A stretch of 64,000 bases of DNA, taken from NCBI GenBank assembly GCA_030593145.1, contig JAUVHU010000003.1:19984-83983 (forward strand), in the 5' to 3' direction. Origin of the DNA: Desulfobacteraceae bacterium. Lineage in GTDB: Bacteria; Desulfobacterota; Desulfobacteria; Desulfobacterales; ETH-SRB1. Made by a program: the position numbers and the translations under genes. The notes below the pieces were generated by a model. That model made no database searches. It had not been told where the DNA came from and saw only the letters and a program-made list of their open reading frames with translations. Below are positions 17,038-25,913 of the stretch, in pieces. Position 1 is the stretch's first letter; the number at the start of each line of letters is the position of its first letter.

Positions 17038-17408
17038 GGAGAAGATGCATTCACCATGCTATTAGTTGTTATCCTTTTTGCATCAATCCAAAGCCCTTCA
17101 AGGTCATAAAAATCACGAACAGATTCATAAAACACATGTATAATAACATGACCATAATCTAACAAAACCCAGTGCCCTTCCTTTAGCCCCTCTACCATAT
17201 AAGGTCTTATTCCATGCTCTTTTTTAAGATCAGTCTGAATGTATTCCGCAATTGCGGTAACCTGTCGATTTGAACTGCCGCTGCAAATGATAAAAAAATC
17301 TGCTATTGAGGATAATCCCCGAACATCAAGTATAACAGGATTGATTGCTTTTTTGCCCAAGACTGCTTGAACATATAAATCAAGAGATGGATCAAGATCA
17401 TCGGTCAT
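17022..17408 (-). CDS. rsfS: ribosomal silencing factor RsfS
   Basis: RsfS binds ribosomal protein L14 and blocks subunit joining when nutrients are short. The 128-aa protein has the family core: NPVILDVRGLSSIADFFIICSGSSNRQVTAIAEYI, KEGHWVLLDYGHVIIHVF and FYDLEGLWIDAKRI. It overlaps nadD by 4 nt, a common pairing across bacteria. The last five residues (SPQTGN) are encoded within one arm of the 32-bp inverted repeat, so the natural C-terminus may have been altered by that insertion. Confidence 0.93.
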   Translation of the reverse strand: MTDDLDPSLDLYVQAVLGKKAINPVILDVRGLSSIADFFIICSGSSNRQVTAIAEYIQTDLKKEHGIRPYMVEGLKEGHWVLLDYGHVIIHVFYESVRDFYDLEGLWIDAKRITTNSMVNASSPQTGN

Positions 17409-18082
17409 AGATAAAGTCCTTTTGTTTTAATAAATTCTTCCACTTTTTCAGGAACTAAATATTTAATAGACATACCCTGGTTGATAAGTTCGCGTATTTT
17501 TGTTGATGAAATATTTATCGGATTAACATCAAAGAAAAAAACCGGTTTTTTTTTGTCATTCACATAACATAATTGTGAATCGGAATATTTATAATTTAAT
17601 GATATCTTGTTTTGAAGATAATTTTCAAGGGATTTTCGCATTATAGATATGTCGTTTTGCTCCGCGGCAGAGCGGGTAATCACAACAAAGGAAGTAAGCA
17701 TGAAAAGATCCATATAAGATTTCCAGGTATCTATTTCGAGGAAAGCGTCAAGCCCCAGGATAAAATAGATCCGGCTGTCTTCCGGCAATATGGATTTAAA
17801 ATAAATAATAGTATCAATAGTATATGAAGGCCCTGAACGTTTCAGCTCAACATCGGAAATAATAACCGATTTCATAAAGTCCGGGGTGCTTGAAACAGCA
17901 AGACGTATCATCTCAATACGGTCTTTTGCATCAACAACACTGTGTTGCTCTTTGTGTGGAGGAATTGCGGAAGGAATAATATAGCTTTTATCCAAAGCAA
18001 ACCCTTTTTGCACCTCACAAATAGCCTTAAGGTGTCCATTGTGAATCGGATTAAAAGTGCCGCCAAACAGTCCTATACGCAT
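17405..18082 (-). CDS. nadD: nicotinate-nucleotide adenylyltransferase
   Basis: NadD joins nicotinate mononucleotide and ATP to deamido-NAD in NAD synthesis. The nucleotidyltransferase motif GGTFNPIHNGHL (about 6-17) is at the N-terminus, SAIPPHK follows, and the C-terminal ISSTKIRELI is the conserved ISSTxIR signature. At 225 aa it is a normal family member. It lies 2 nt after proA and overlaps rsfS by 4 nt, so proA, nadD and rsfS form a tightly packed unit. Confidence 0.95.
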   Translation of the reverse strand: MRIGLFGGTFNPIHNGHLKAICEVQKGFALDKSYIIPSAIPPHKEQHSVVDAKDRIEMIRLAVSSTPDFMKSVIISDVELKRSGPSYTIDTIIYFKSILPEDSRIYFILGLDAFLEIDTWKSYMDLFMLTSFVVITRSAAEQNDISIMRKSLENYLQNKISLNYKYSDSQLCYVNDKKKPVFFFDVNPINISSTKIRELINQGMSIKYLVPEKVEEFIKTKGLYL

Positions 18083-18084
18083 TA

Positions 18085-19341
18085 CTACAGCCTTATCTGC
18101 CCATCTCCAAAAACCACAAATTTGGTAGTTGTAAGCTCCTCTAATCCCATTGGTCCAAAGGCATGAAGCTTAGAAGTGCTTATGCCAATTTCGGCTCCCA
18201 AGCCAAGCTGCCCTCCATCATTAAACCGGGTTGAAGCATTAACCAGCACAACCGAAGAATCGACTTCGCGTATAAAACGCCTGGCCCTTTTATAGTCTGA
18301 TGTAACAATGACTTCAGTATGGCTGGAACCGTACTTTGCCATGTGTGCGATGGCCTGATCCATATCCTCCACTACCTTTACAGCAATAACGAGATCCAGA
18401 TATTCGGCCGGCCAGTCCTCTTCCGCCGCCTTTATTGCTTTTGGCAGGATACGGCATGTTTCAGGGCAACCCCTGATTTCAACTCCCGCTTTGACAAACC
18501 GTTTTTCCATGGTAGGCAAAAACTCCTGGGCCACTGCTTTGTGAACAAGCATTGTCTCCATGGCATTGCATACGCCTGGACGCTGAACCTTTGCATTAAA
18601 ACAGATCTCTTCAGCCATAAACATATCTGCGCTATCATCAACATATACATGGCATACGCCTTTATAATGTTTTAATACAGGTATCTTTGAATTTTCCACA
18701 ACAAAACGGATTAAACCCTCGCCGCCCCGGGGAATAATAAGATCAATAAATTCCTCCTGCTCTAAAAGTGCGTTGACAGCCGCCCTGTCCCTAACCGGTA
18801 TAACATTGACCACTGCCTCCGGAAGACCGCTTTCAACAAGAGCATGGCCTATAATTCCAGCTAATGCCTGATTAGAATGGAGCGACTCAGAACCACCACG
18901 AAGTATAACCGCATTTCCTGCTTTCAGGCAAAGGCCGGCGGCATCTACGGTAACGTTTGGCCTTGATTCATAAATTATGCCGATAACACCAAGAGGTATG
19001 CGCATACGCGCCACCTGCAAGCCGTTGGGCCTTATCCATGTTTTGCTCATAGAGCCGACAGGGTCGTCAAGCTGCGCCACTTCCCTCAGACCATCAGCCA
19101 TAGATTTTATAGTCGAATCAGATACAGTGAGCCGGTCAATCATTGCATTTGAAAGCCCCATCTCCTTTGCGCGTAAAAGATCCTTATTGTTTTCTTCTTT
19201 TATATATGAAGCTTCTTTTTCAATTTTACCGGCAAGCCCGATAAGAACTCCGTTTTTTATAACTGACGGGCATTTTGCTATCTCTATTGAAGCGGCTCGT
19301 GCGGCTTTTGCCATCTCCAGAATCGTTGATTCAACAGACAT
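18085..19341 (-). CDS. proA: glutamate-5-semialdehyde dehydrogenase (gamma-glutamyl phosphate reductase)
   Basis: ProA reduces gamma-glutamyl phosphate with NADPH, the second step of proline synthesis. The 418-aa length is normal. The catalytic cysteine lies in [13 protein letters not shown] (about 255), and blocks such as [38 protein letters not shown] and the C-terminal [29 protein letters not shown] are intact. proB is the previous gene on this strand, but 576 nt of inverted-repeat sequence separates the two. This is unusual for a proBA pair and suggests insertion into a formerly compact operon. Confidence 0.96.
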   Translation of the reverse strand: MSVESTILEMAKAARAASIEIAKCPSVIKNGVLIGLAGKIEKEASYIKEENNKDLLRAKEMGLSNAMIDRLTVSDSTIKSMADGLREVAQLDDPVGSMSKTWIRPNGLQVARMRIPLGVIGIIYESRPNVTVDAAGLCLKAGNAVILRGGSESLHSNQALAGIIGHALVESGLPEAVVNVIPVRDRAAVNALLEQEEFIDLIIPRGGEGLIRFVVENSKIPVLKHYKGVCHVYVDDSADMFMAEEICFNAKVQRPGVCNAMETMLVHKAVAQEFLPTMEKRFVKAGVEIRGCPETCRILPKAIKAAEEDWPAEYLDLVIAVKVVEDMDQAIAHMAKYGSSHTEVIVTSDYKRARRFIREVDSSVVLVNASTRFNDGGQLGLGAEIGISTSKLHAFGPMGLEELTTTKFVVFGDGQIRL

Positions 19342-19493
19342 TTTTCCCCCTTGAAATGTTTATTATGTTTTCTTCACCACGAAGAACACGAAGAAATTAT
19401 AAAACCATTAATTTTAAGCTTCGTGTACTTCATGGTTTAATTTTATAATCCTGGTATTAATTTAACCTTTTGAAACAAATCGATCTCAAACAA

Positions 19494-19692
19494 GCTTCAG
19501 GTATAATTAAATTTTATACTGGAAACTGTCTGAATAGATTATGGATCGTTATGAAAGAACCATAATCTATTTGATTTAAAGATAAAACATTCCATTAAAA
19601 CAAAAACCTTTATTATTAGCCCATACAGGTTCTTTCATTACGAGCCGTTATCTACGAGTTTTTTCAGTATAAAATTTAATTATACCTGAAGC
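19494..19692. repeat. 27-bp perfect inverted repeat flanking a 145-bp interior (element I, copy b)
   Basis: Left arm 19494-19520 (starting GCTTCAGGTATAATTAAATT) and right arm 19666-19692 are exact reverse complements. The interior is 145 bp, the same length as in the element at 16829-17037 though not similar in sequence. A nested stem (AATAGATTATGG / CCATAATCTATT) and a further pair (GAAAGAACC / GGTTCTTTC) lie inside. The surrounding proB-proA gap 19342-19917 has no gene. Confidence 0.8.
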
Positions 19693-19728
19693 GGCGCTTG
19701 CCAAAAACCGAACTTTTCATTCAGGCAT

Positions 19729-19890
19729 TATACCTCGAAAGGCCACAAATTGCGGTTTTTCGCTGGCCATGAACACCAATAGCTGCGTTGCTCAGGCTTG
19801 CTAATAGCTTGCTATTCCGCACCTTCGCGCCTTGCTCTTGATGCTCATTGCTCACCGAAAAAAACGCAATTTGCAACCTTCCGAGGTATA
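19729..19890. repeat. imperfect 35-bp inverted-repeat element between proB and proA
   Basis: Left arm 19729-19762 (TATACCTCGAAAGG then CCACAAATTGCGGTTTTTCG) and right arm 19856-19890 match as reverse complements with a few mismatches. The roughly 93-bp centre holds GCTTGCTAATAGCTTGCTAT and CACCTTCGCGCC, which fold back in part. It lies in tandem with the 27-bp element. Confidence 0.7.
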
Positions 19891-19917
19891 GTTAAGTTGT
19901 TTGAAAGTCGAATTCAT

Positions 19918-21054
19918 TCAATCATAATACGTAATAGCCAAGTTGTCTCTATGTATAACTTCATCATAAGACTTATATCCAAGGCGCTTCTCAATCCTGC
20001 TTGACCTGAGCCCCATGATCTTACGTATATCGGCCGCACTGTAGTTAACAAGGCCGGTTCCCAATGTTTTATTATCATCCGTTTTAAATTCTACAGGCGC
20101 TCCGATACTGAATTCACCTTTTACACCAATAATACCGCCTGGAAGAAGACTTTTGCCTTTTTTAAGTATTGCGGCAGCTGCGCCGCTATCAATTTTAATA
20201 ACACCCCTGGGTTTTAAACTATAAGCGATCCAGCATTTACGTCCTGCAAGCTTTTTCTTTTTCGGAACAAAAAAGGTTCCATACTCTTTGCCGGAAAAAA
20301 TCTTTTTCAAAATATCAGGTTTTGCGCCACCGGCAATTACCATGGGTATTCCTGCCGCAGTAACCTTTTTGGCGGCATTTACCTTTGTAGTCATTCCCCC
20401 GGTTCCGAGGGCGCCTGGAATATCGCCCGCGAGTTTTTCAATGCTCTTTTTTATTATTGATACAACCGAAATCAGCTCTGCGTCCGGATTGCCGCGAGGA
20501 TCTTTATTATAAAGCCCGTCAATATCGGTAAGATTGATTAGAATGTCAGCATCCATCAGCATTGTAATCATGGCGGCAAGATTGTCATTATCTCCAAATC
20601 TAATCTCTTCCACCGCTACCGTATCGTTTTCGTTAATAATCGGAACAATCTGCCACGCCAACAATGTACATAGAGTATTTCGAGCATTTAAGTATCTTTT
20701 TCTGTTGCTGAGATCTTCGCTGGTCAGAAGAATCTGAGCCACCTTTTTCCCACATCCGGCAAATGCTTTTTCATACTCCATGATAAGTCCAGCCTGACCA
20801 ACAGCAGCAATTGCCTGCCTTTTAGGAATTTCATCCGGCCTCCTGGAAAGACCGACTTTCTTTATCCCTGATGCCATCGCTCCTGATGAAACAAGGATAA
20901 CCTCCATTCCCCCATCAATAAGAAAACAAATCTGCCTGCTGATCGACCTGATAATTTTTAGATTCAAGCCGTTATCTTCGGTGAGGACTCCGCTGCCAAT
21001 TTTGACAACAATGCGCCTTGCGCAATCAAAACATGATTTTCTGTTTTTATTCAT
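19918..21054 (-). CDS. proB: glutamate 5-kinase with PUA domain
   Basis: ProB phosphorylates glutamate, the first and feedback-controlled step of proline synthesis. The 378-aa protein has the amino-acid-kinase core (RIVVKIGSGVLTEDNG, ILVSSGAMASGIKK, INENDTVAVEEIRFGDNDNLAA, LTDIDGLYNKDPR, GTGGMTTKVNAAKKVTAAGI) and a C-terminal PUA domain from about residue 285 (GVIKIDSGAAAAILKKGKSLLPGGI). It overlaps obgE by 8 nt. The order rplU-rpmA-obgE-proB-proA-nadD-rsfS is a familiar deltaproteobacterial gene string. Confidence 0.96.
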   Translation of the reverse strand: MNKNRKSCFDCARRIVVKIGSGVLTEDNGLNLKIIRSISRQICFLIDGGMEVILVSSGAMASGIKKVGLSRRPDEIPKRQAIAAVGQAGLIMEYEKAFAGCGKKVAQILLTSEDLSNRKRYLNARNTLCTLLAWQIVPIINENDTVAVEEIRFGDNDNLAAMITMLMDADILINLTDIDGLYNKDPRGNPDAELISVVSIIKKSIEKLAGDIPGALGTGGMTTKVNAAKKVTAAGIPMVIAGGAKPDILKKIFSGKEYGTFFVPKKKKLAGRKCWIAYSLKPRGVIKIDSGAAAAILKKGKSLLPGGIIGVKGEFSIGAPVEFKTDDNKTLGTGLVNYSAADIRKIMGLRSSRIEKRLGYKSYDEVIHRDNLAITYYD

Positions 21055-22048
21055 AGGTTTTATCTAATATCTCAAGTACCCGTAATACTAAATGGTTAAC
21101 CCCTTTTCCAGTAATAGCAGAAATCAATTCGATCTTCTTTCCTTTTGCAGCAGACTGGAACACATCTGCCGCTTCTTGGGCGCCTGGAATATCAAGCTTA
21201 TTTAGTACAACAATCTGAGTTTTTTTTGCAAGATTCTCGCTGTATCGTGCAAGTTCCATGTTTATAGTATTATAAACATCAAGGGGGTGGTTGGTGTCAA
21301 TAGATGATATATCAATAAGATGAATGAGGATTCGGGTTCGTTCTGTGTGTTTTAAAAATCTTATACCCAGACCGGCCCCTTTATGCGCTCCGGATATCAA
21401 GCCTGGTATATCAGCGACAACAAAGGGCTCTCCCTTGTCTGTTTGAACTACGCCGAGGTTGGGTGTAAGAGTTGTAAAGGGGTAACCGGCTATCTTAGGA
21501 CGGGCTGAAGAAATTACGCTGATAAGAGTGGATTTCCCTGCGTTGGGAAGGCCGATAATACCTACATCCGCGAGAAGTTTAAGTTCTATTTTTAGATTCA
21601 GTGTTTCGCCAGGTTCACCCGGCTGGGCAAACCGTGGGGTACGGTTTTTTGACGATTTAAAGCGTGTATTTCCCTGGCCGCCTCTGCCGCCTTTTGCTAT
21701 TATAAAAGTTTCACCAGGTTTAACAAAATCTTTTATCAGATTACCGGTTTCGGCATTAAAAACCAGGGTACCAATGGGAATTTCTATTCTAAGTTCTTCA
21801 CCGTTCTTACCAGCTTTTTTTTTGCCCTGTCCGCCAGTGCCATTTTTAGCTTTCAGAATATTCTTGTATCGAAACTGATACAGGGTACGTCTTCGTGATG
21901 CCGCAACAAAAACAACATCACCGCCTTTGCCCCCGTCTCCTCCATCCGGGCCTCCGCGGGGTATAAATTTTTCACGCCTGAAACTTACACATCCGCGACC
22001 TCCGTCCCCGGACTGAACAGTGATAATTGCTTCGTCAATGAATTTCAC
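21047..22048 (-). CDS. obgE: GTPase ObgE/CgtA
   Basis: Obg is an essential GTPase that works in 50S ribosome assembly and stress response. The 333-aa protein has the glycine-rich Obg fold (FIDEAIITVQSGDGGRGCVSFRREKFIPRGGPDGGDGGKGGDV) followed by the G domain: G1 GLPNAGKST (about 166), G3 DIPGLISGA, and G4 NKLD. The extra C-terminal OCT domain is absent. Its ATG overlaps the rpmA stop by one base, and its end overlaps proB. Confidence 0.96.
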   Translation of the reverse strand: MKFIDEAIITVQSGDGGRGCVSFRREKFIPRGGPDGGDGGKGGDVVFVAASRRRTLYQFRYKNILKAKNGTGGQGKKKAGKNGEELRIEIPIGTLVFNAETGNLIKDFVKPGETFIIAKGGRGGQGNTRFKSSKNRTPRFAQPGEPGETLNLKIELKLLADVGIIGLPNAGKSTLISVISSARPKIAGYPFTTLTPNLGVVQTDKGEPFVVADIPGLISGAHKGAGLGIRFLKHTERTRILIHLIDISSIDTNHPLDVYNTINMELARYSENLAKKTQIVVLNKLDIPGAQEAADVFQSAAKGKKIELISAITGKGVNHLVLRVLEILDKTYE

Positions 22049-22299
22049 TATGCATAAACACTTACTTTCTTGCGCGAACGGCCCATTCGTTCATAAGCAA
22101 CAATTCCGTCAACAGTGGCAAACAATGTATAATCTCGACCCATTCCAACATTATCTCCTGGATGAATCTTTGTCCCAAGCTGGCGAACCAGTATATTTCC
22201 GGCTCTTACCTTTTCTCCGCCATATCGTTTAACACCACGCCTTTGCCCGTTGCTATCGCGACCATTTTTTGAGCTGCCGCCAGCTTTTTTATGTGCCAT
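22048..22299 (-). CDS. rpmA: 50S ribosomal protein L27
   Basis: L27 sits near the peptidyl-transferase centre. The 83-aa protein starts [20 protein letters not shown], so no N-terminal extension needing cleavage is present, unlike Firmicutes L27. The core [34 protein letters not shown] is typical. It follows rplU by about 100 nt and is coupled to obgE. Confidence 0.97.
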   Translation of the reverse strand: MAHKKAGGSSKNGRDSNGQRRGVKRYGGEKVRAGNILVRQLGTKIHPGDNVGMGRDYTLFATVDGIVAYERMGRSRKKVSVYA

Positions 22300-22349
22300 T
22301 ATTCCACTTCCTTGTAATAAAATACATTTAAAAAATTATACCCGATAAA

Positions 22350-22400
22350 CTCGTAAAAAATCATGAAGTTAACTATAGATGGAACTTTTTACGACGCCAT
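22350..22400. repeat. short CGTAAAAAGT-end element (family E, internally deleted copy)
   Basis: ACTCGTAAAAAATCATGAAG is followed by TTAACTATAGATGGAACTTT and TTACGACGCCAT. Both ends match those of the longer copies at 37046-37192 and 44373-44526, with the middle missing. The rplU stop codon touches its edge. Confidence 0.7.
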
Positions 22401-22711
22401 CAGATTTCAATACTGTCAATTTTAACTCCGGTAAACTGCTGGCGATGCCCCTGTTTCCGGCGGTATCCCTTCCGCTTTTTGTACTTGAAGACAATGATTT
22501 TTTTAGCTTTACCCTGCTCAACGATATGGCCTCGAACAACAATATTATCCAAAACAGGCGTGCCGATACTTACATTTTCACCATCTGAAAACATAAGAAC
22601 CCTGTCAAAAGAAACAGAAGCTCCAAGCTCTCCTGAGATTTTTTCTACTCTTAAAATCTCCCCTTCCTGGATTTTATATTGTTTTCCGCCAGAAGCAATT
22701 ATTGCGTACAT
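22400..22711 (-). CDS. rplU: 50S ribosomal protein L21
   Basis: L21 binds 23S rRNA domain structures together with L20. The 103-aa protein shows MYAIIASGGKQYKIQEGEIL, a central FDRVLMFSD and the C-terminal KRKGYRRKQGHRQQFTGVKI signature. It is the first gene of the rplU-rpmA-obgE string and has a promoter upstream at 22799-22826. Its stop codon lies at the edge of a short CGTAAAAAGT-end repeat. Confidence 0.97.
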   Translation of the reverse strand: MYAIIASGGKQYKIQEGEILRVEKISGELGASVSFDRVLMFSDGENVSIGTPVLDNIVVRGHIVEQGKAKKIIVFKYKKRKGYRRKQGHRQQFTGVKIDSIEI

Positions 22712-22798
22712 ATTATTTAACTCTCCGTTTTTTATACAAATTTGACCTTTTTGAAGGCCTCAAGACAATTATTAAATCTACTATTCTAAAAGAGATTT

Positions 22799-22826
22799 AT
22801 GTTAATATATATTTGTTATTTGTCAA
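22799..22826 (-). promoter_or_regulatory. sigma70-type promoter for rplU-rpmA-obgE
   Basis: On the minus strand TTGACA (22826-22821) is followed by 16 bp and TAACAT (22804-22799), with an AT-rich spacer. The leader to the rplU ATG is about 85 nt. Confidence 0.55.
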
Positions 22827-22938
22827 GCTAAATTTGTATATCCATTTTAATTTGACATAAAAGCACAAATCATATTTTATTGTGATGGTAACATAATCAC
22901 TCAACCACTCGACCAAACAAAGGAAAAAGGAGCTCTAA

Positions 22939-23748
22939 TTGAATACCTTTTCAAACCATCAGATAATATTTACAGATGATAAAACCAGTATATCTTTACG
23001 CCACAAACTTGTTGGCGAAAAACCTCTGTCAATATACGTTCAAGAAAAACTGTATTCAATTACAATGCGCACCCCAGGTGATGAATTGCCACATGTAGCC
23101 GGTTTCTGTCTTGGTGAAGGAATCATTGAAAAACCTGATGATTTTACTTCACTGTCATTTTGTAATGGAAGCAATACCAATGGGGTAATCATTACCCTGA
23201 CCGAATCAAGAATAAATAAAATATCTCATCTCCTTGACAAACAAAAAGATAACTATAAATCGGACGGCTGCCTTTCCCGCAGTGATATGGTAAACAATCT
23301 TTATCAAAGCATTCAGCCTCTTAAGGCTAAAGCCGGAATAGACATTAAAAAGGCGATTGATTGTCTTAAAAGACTTTCAGACCATCAACCATTACGCCAT
23401 CATACACATGCATCTCATGCCGCAGCACTGTATAGTTCGAATTACAGCTTATTGTCTGTAGCTGAAGATGTTGGCCGGCATAATGCGCTTGATAAAACAA
23501 TAGGGAAATTATTTCTTGATCACACTCTTAACAAAGCTTCCTTTTTAATACTTTCTTCCCGTATCAGTTATGAACTTGTCCAGAAAGCTGCAAGAGCTCA
23601 TATTCCGGTCATTCTTGCAATATCACGCCCTACATCCCTGGCAGTTGAACTTGCATCGCAACTGAATATGACACTGGCATGTCTTGCGAAAAATTCAGGA
23701 TTATACATTTTCTGCGGCGCAGAACGAGTAAAAAATCGCTCAATTTAG
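22939..23748 (+). CDS. fdhD: formate dehydrogenase accessory sulfurtransferase FdhD
   Basis: FdhD carries sulfur from a cysteine desulfurase to the molybdenum/tungsten cofactor of formate dehydrogenase. It starts at TTG with AAAGGAG seven bases upstream. Family blocks are MRTPGDELPHVAGFCLGEGII, HTHASHAAALY, the diagnostic VAEDVGRHNALDKTIG and SSRISYELVQKAA. The usual CxxC motif is reduced to a single cysteine (C111, with R114 where the second would be). The 3' end (GTAAAAAATCGCTCAATTTAGG) resembles the end of the intergenic repeat at 52500-52658, so the last residues may be repeat-derived. No formate dehydrogenase gene is in the window. Confidence 0.88.
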   Translation: MNTFSNHQIIFTDDKTSISLRHKLVGEKPLSIYVQEKLYSITMRTPGDELPHVAGFCLGEGIIEKPDDFTSLSFCNGSNTNGVIITLTESRINKISHLLDKQKDNYKSDGCLSRSDMVNNLYQSIQPLKAKAGIDIKKAIDCLKRLSDHQPLRHHTHASHAAALYSSNYSLLSVAEDVGRHNALDKTIGKLFLDHTLNKASFLILSSRISYELVQKAARAHIPVILAISRPTSLAVELASQLNMTLACLAKNSGLYIFCGAERVKNRSI

Positions 23749-23907
23749 GTTAAAATAAAAGAGTAACTATCAGCCACAGATCTACGCTGATTATCACTTA
23801 AATCAGTTTAACCTTGAACTTTGAACCTCTGAACCGTGAACAGTTACTTGTATCTAAACCTATCTGCGTTCATTTGTGTAAATCTGTGGCTGAATAGTTA
23901 CAAATAA

Positions 23908-23941
23908 AAAAGGGTTCAGACTGTCACAGCCTGAACCCTTT
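23908..23941 (-). terminator. intrinsic terminator of the dsrMKJOP operon
   Basis: On the minus strand AAGGGTTCAG and CTGAACCCTT form a 10-bp stem around an 11-nt loop, followed by a TTTTTATTTG tract. It lies about 30 nt after the dsrP stop. The neighbouring gap 23749-23905 holds two copies of the CTGCGTTCATC-type short repeat in opposite orientations. Confidence 0.85.
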
Positions 23942-23968
23942 AAATTTTTATAAACTGTTATATGTTGT

Positions 23969-25129
23969 TTACACGCCGGAAACTTCTTCCTTAACAGTAA
24001 CGGCAATCTTGAAAAGTATAGTTAATACAAGAAATCCTGTTGCCCAGACTCCAAGAGTAATTATTATTTCAGGAAGCGTAGGCGCATATTCGACTACATG
24101 ATGAAGCGGATTCGGCACAAACCCGCCTGAGATCATTCCCATGCCTTTATCAATCCATGTTCCAATAAACAGTATTACGCATGTAAAAGCCAGAACCTTT
24201 TCGTTTTTACGGGTAACAGGATTAACAAGAAGAATAATTGATGTCACCATAAATAACATTGATGTCCACATCCATGGAACCAATGCGTTATGTCCGTGAA
24301 GTCCGAAAAAGAGGTATTTAATGTGATCCATATGACTCGGTATCCTGCTGTAAAATACTACAAAAACTTCACAGAGGAAGAAGAATACATTAATTATTAT
24401 CGCATATGTAACAATTTTTGCCAGGGATTGAATCTGTTCCCTGCCTGGATCAAAATTTGTCACCCTCCTGATGATAAGGCACAAAAGAATTAATAATGCC
24501 GGACCCGCAGCAAAGGCTGAAGCAAGAAATCTTGGAGCAAGAATAGCAGTTAACCAGAATCCCCTTCCTGGCAAACCACAGTATAAAAATGCCGTTACAG
24601 TATGGATTGCAGGCGCCCATATAATCGAAAAGATTGCCAGTACCTTTATCCAGCCCGGATAACCTATATTATTTCGTTCCGCCTCAATCACATTCCAGCC
24701 CACAACGACATTCAGCAAAAGATACACGTTTAAAACTATCATATCCCAGAAAAGAACGGAACCGGGCGTTGGATACAATATAACATTAAGAGCGCGCATC
24801 GGCTGCCCAAGATCCACGATAATAAATAACAGACACATTACTACAGCCGCTATAGCCAGAAACTCACCCAGAATGGTAATTCTGCCGAAAGCTTTATAGT
24901 CATGAAGGTAATATGGAAGAACCACCATAACACCTCCTGCCGCAACACCAACAAGGAATGTAAATTGGGCAATATAAAAACCCCATGAAACATCCCTGCT
25001 CATACCTGTAATTCCAAGGCCAAAGTCGAGCTGCCACAGATAGACAATAAAAGCAATGCCGATAATTGTCAGCAAGGACAAAATCCAACCCCAGTATGTC
25101 TTACCGCCTTTAATAGCTAATTCAAGCAT
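23969..25129 (-). CDS. dsrP: DsrP, NrfD-like integral membrane subunit of DsrMKJOP
   Basis: DsrP is the quinone-interacting membrane protein of the periplasm-facing module of the Dsr complex. The 386-aa protein has about ten hydrophobic segments, starting with YWGWILSLLTIIGIAFIVYL and including FLVGVAAGGVMVVLPYYL, and fits the NrfD/PsrC fold. It is the last gene of the operon, 7 nt after dsrO, and is followed by a good terminator. Together with DsrO and DsrJ it should exchange electrons between the menaquinone pool and the periplasmic redox partners. Confidence 0.95.
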   Translation of the reverse strand: MLELAIKGGKTYWGWILSLLTIIGIAFIVYLWQLDFGLGITGMSRDVSWGFYIAQFTFLVGVAAGGVMVVLPYYLHDYKAFGRITILGEFLAIAAVVMCLLFIIVDLGQPMRALNVILYPTPGSVLFWDMIVLNVYLLLNVVVGWNVIEAERNNIGYPGWIKVLAIFSIIWAPAIHTVTAFLYCGLPGRGFWLTAILAPRFLASAFAAGPALLILLCLIIRRVTNFDPGREQIQSLAKIVTYAIIINVFFFLCEVFVVFYSRIPSHMDHIKYLFFGLHGHNALVPWMWTSMLFMVTSIILLVNPVTRKNEKVLAFTCVILFIGTWIDKGMGMISGGFVPNPLHHVVEYAPTLPEIIITLGVWATGFLVLTILFKIAVTVKEEVSGV

Positions 25130-25136
25130 AATAACC

Positions 25137-25913
25137 TCATACTATGTAGTAGATGGCCGGCCCAGCGCCAAGGTACGGTTTGCGACGAATTGTATAATTA
25201 TTTTTCAATAAGTCTCTTACGTTAGAATCAGGATCGTGAAGATCCCCAACAACGATTGCTCCGTTTGATGCTTCCACGCAGGCAGGCATTTTTCCAACTG
25301 CCAGCCTTTCAGCACAGAAATTGCACTTTTCTACAACCCCTTTCATCCTTGTTGGAAATTCTTTGTTCTCCTCCTCGACAAATGGACGTGGATCTCTAAA
25401 ATTGAAACTTCTCGATCCATAGGGGCATGCAGCCATGCAGAACCTGCACCCTATGCAGCGATGAAAGTCCATTAGAACAATTCCGTCCTCCCGCTTAAAA
25501 GTTGCCCTGGTCGGACATGCTCTTACACACGCGGGTTTTTCGCAATGATTGCAAAGCACCAGAAACGGCAAATGTTTTACCCTGTCATCAAGAAACTCAT
25601 GTTCCTGGTATGTAAAAACATGTTTAAAGTCGTCAATCCAAATCCAGTCGATCTTATGTCTTTTCTCTTTAAGTTTTGGGACATTGTGGATTTTGTGACA
25701 GGCTGCAACAATCGGTTCGAAATCCTCTTCCGACTCAAACTTTCTGGTGTCTATGACCATGGCCCATCTTTTTGCTGTCAGCGCCTCCTGATTTGGGAAT
25801 ATTTCAGGTCCGTGTTCATCAGACGAAGCAAATGCGTTTAGAACAGGTTTTGCTCCTAAACCAAGGGCTGAAATACCAGCTAATTTCAAGAAGCTTCTTC
25901 TGCTGTTTTTCAT
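25137..25913 (-). CDS. dsrO: DsrO, periplasmic iron-sulfur subunit of DsrMKJOP
   Basis: This is a four-cluster ferredoxin-like protein exported by the Tat pathway. The chosen ATG (25913) gives MKNSRRSFLKLAGISALGLG, a clear RRxFLK Tat signal, and overlaps the dsrJ stop as TGATG. The longer frame up to 25985 lies inside dsrJ and is rejected. Cysteine sets are CNHCEKPACVRACP, CIGCRFCMAACPYG and CNFCAERLAVGKMPACVEAS. The protein is 258 aa. It sits between the cytochrome DsrJ and the membrane subunit DsrP and should relay electrons between them. Confidence 0.95.
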   Translation of the reverse strand: MKNSRRSFLKLAGISALGLGAKPVLNAFASSDEHGPEIFPNQEALTAKRWAMVIDTRKFESEEDFEPIVAACHKIHNVPKLKEKRHKIDWIWIDDFKHVFTYQEHEFLDDRVKHLPFLVLCNHCEKPACVRACPTRATFKREDGIVLMDFHRCIGCRFCMAACPYGSRSFNFRDPRPFVEEENKEFPTRMKGVVEKCNFCAERLAVGKMPACVEASNGAIVVGDLHDPDSNVRDLLKNNYTIRRKPYLGAGPAIYYIV

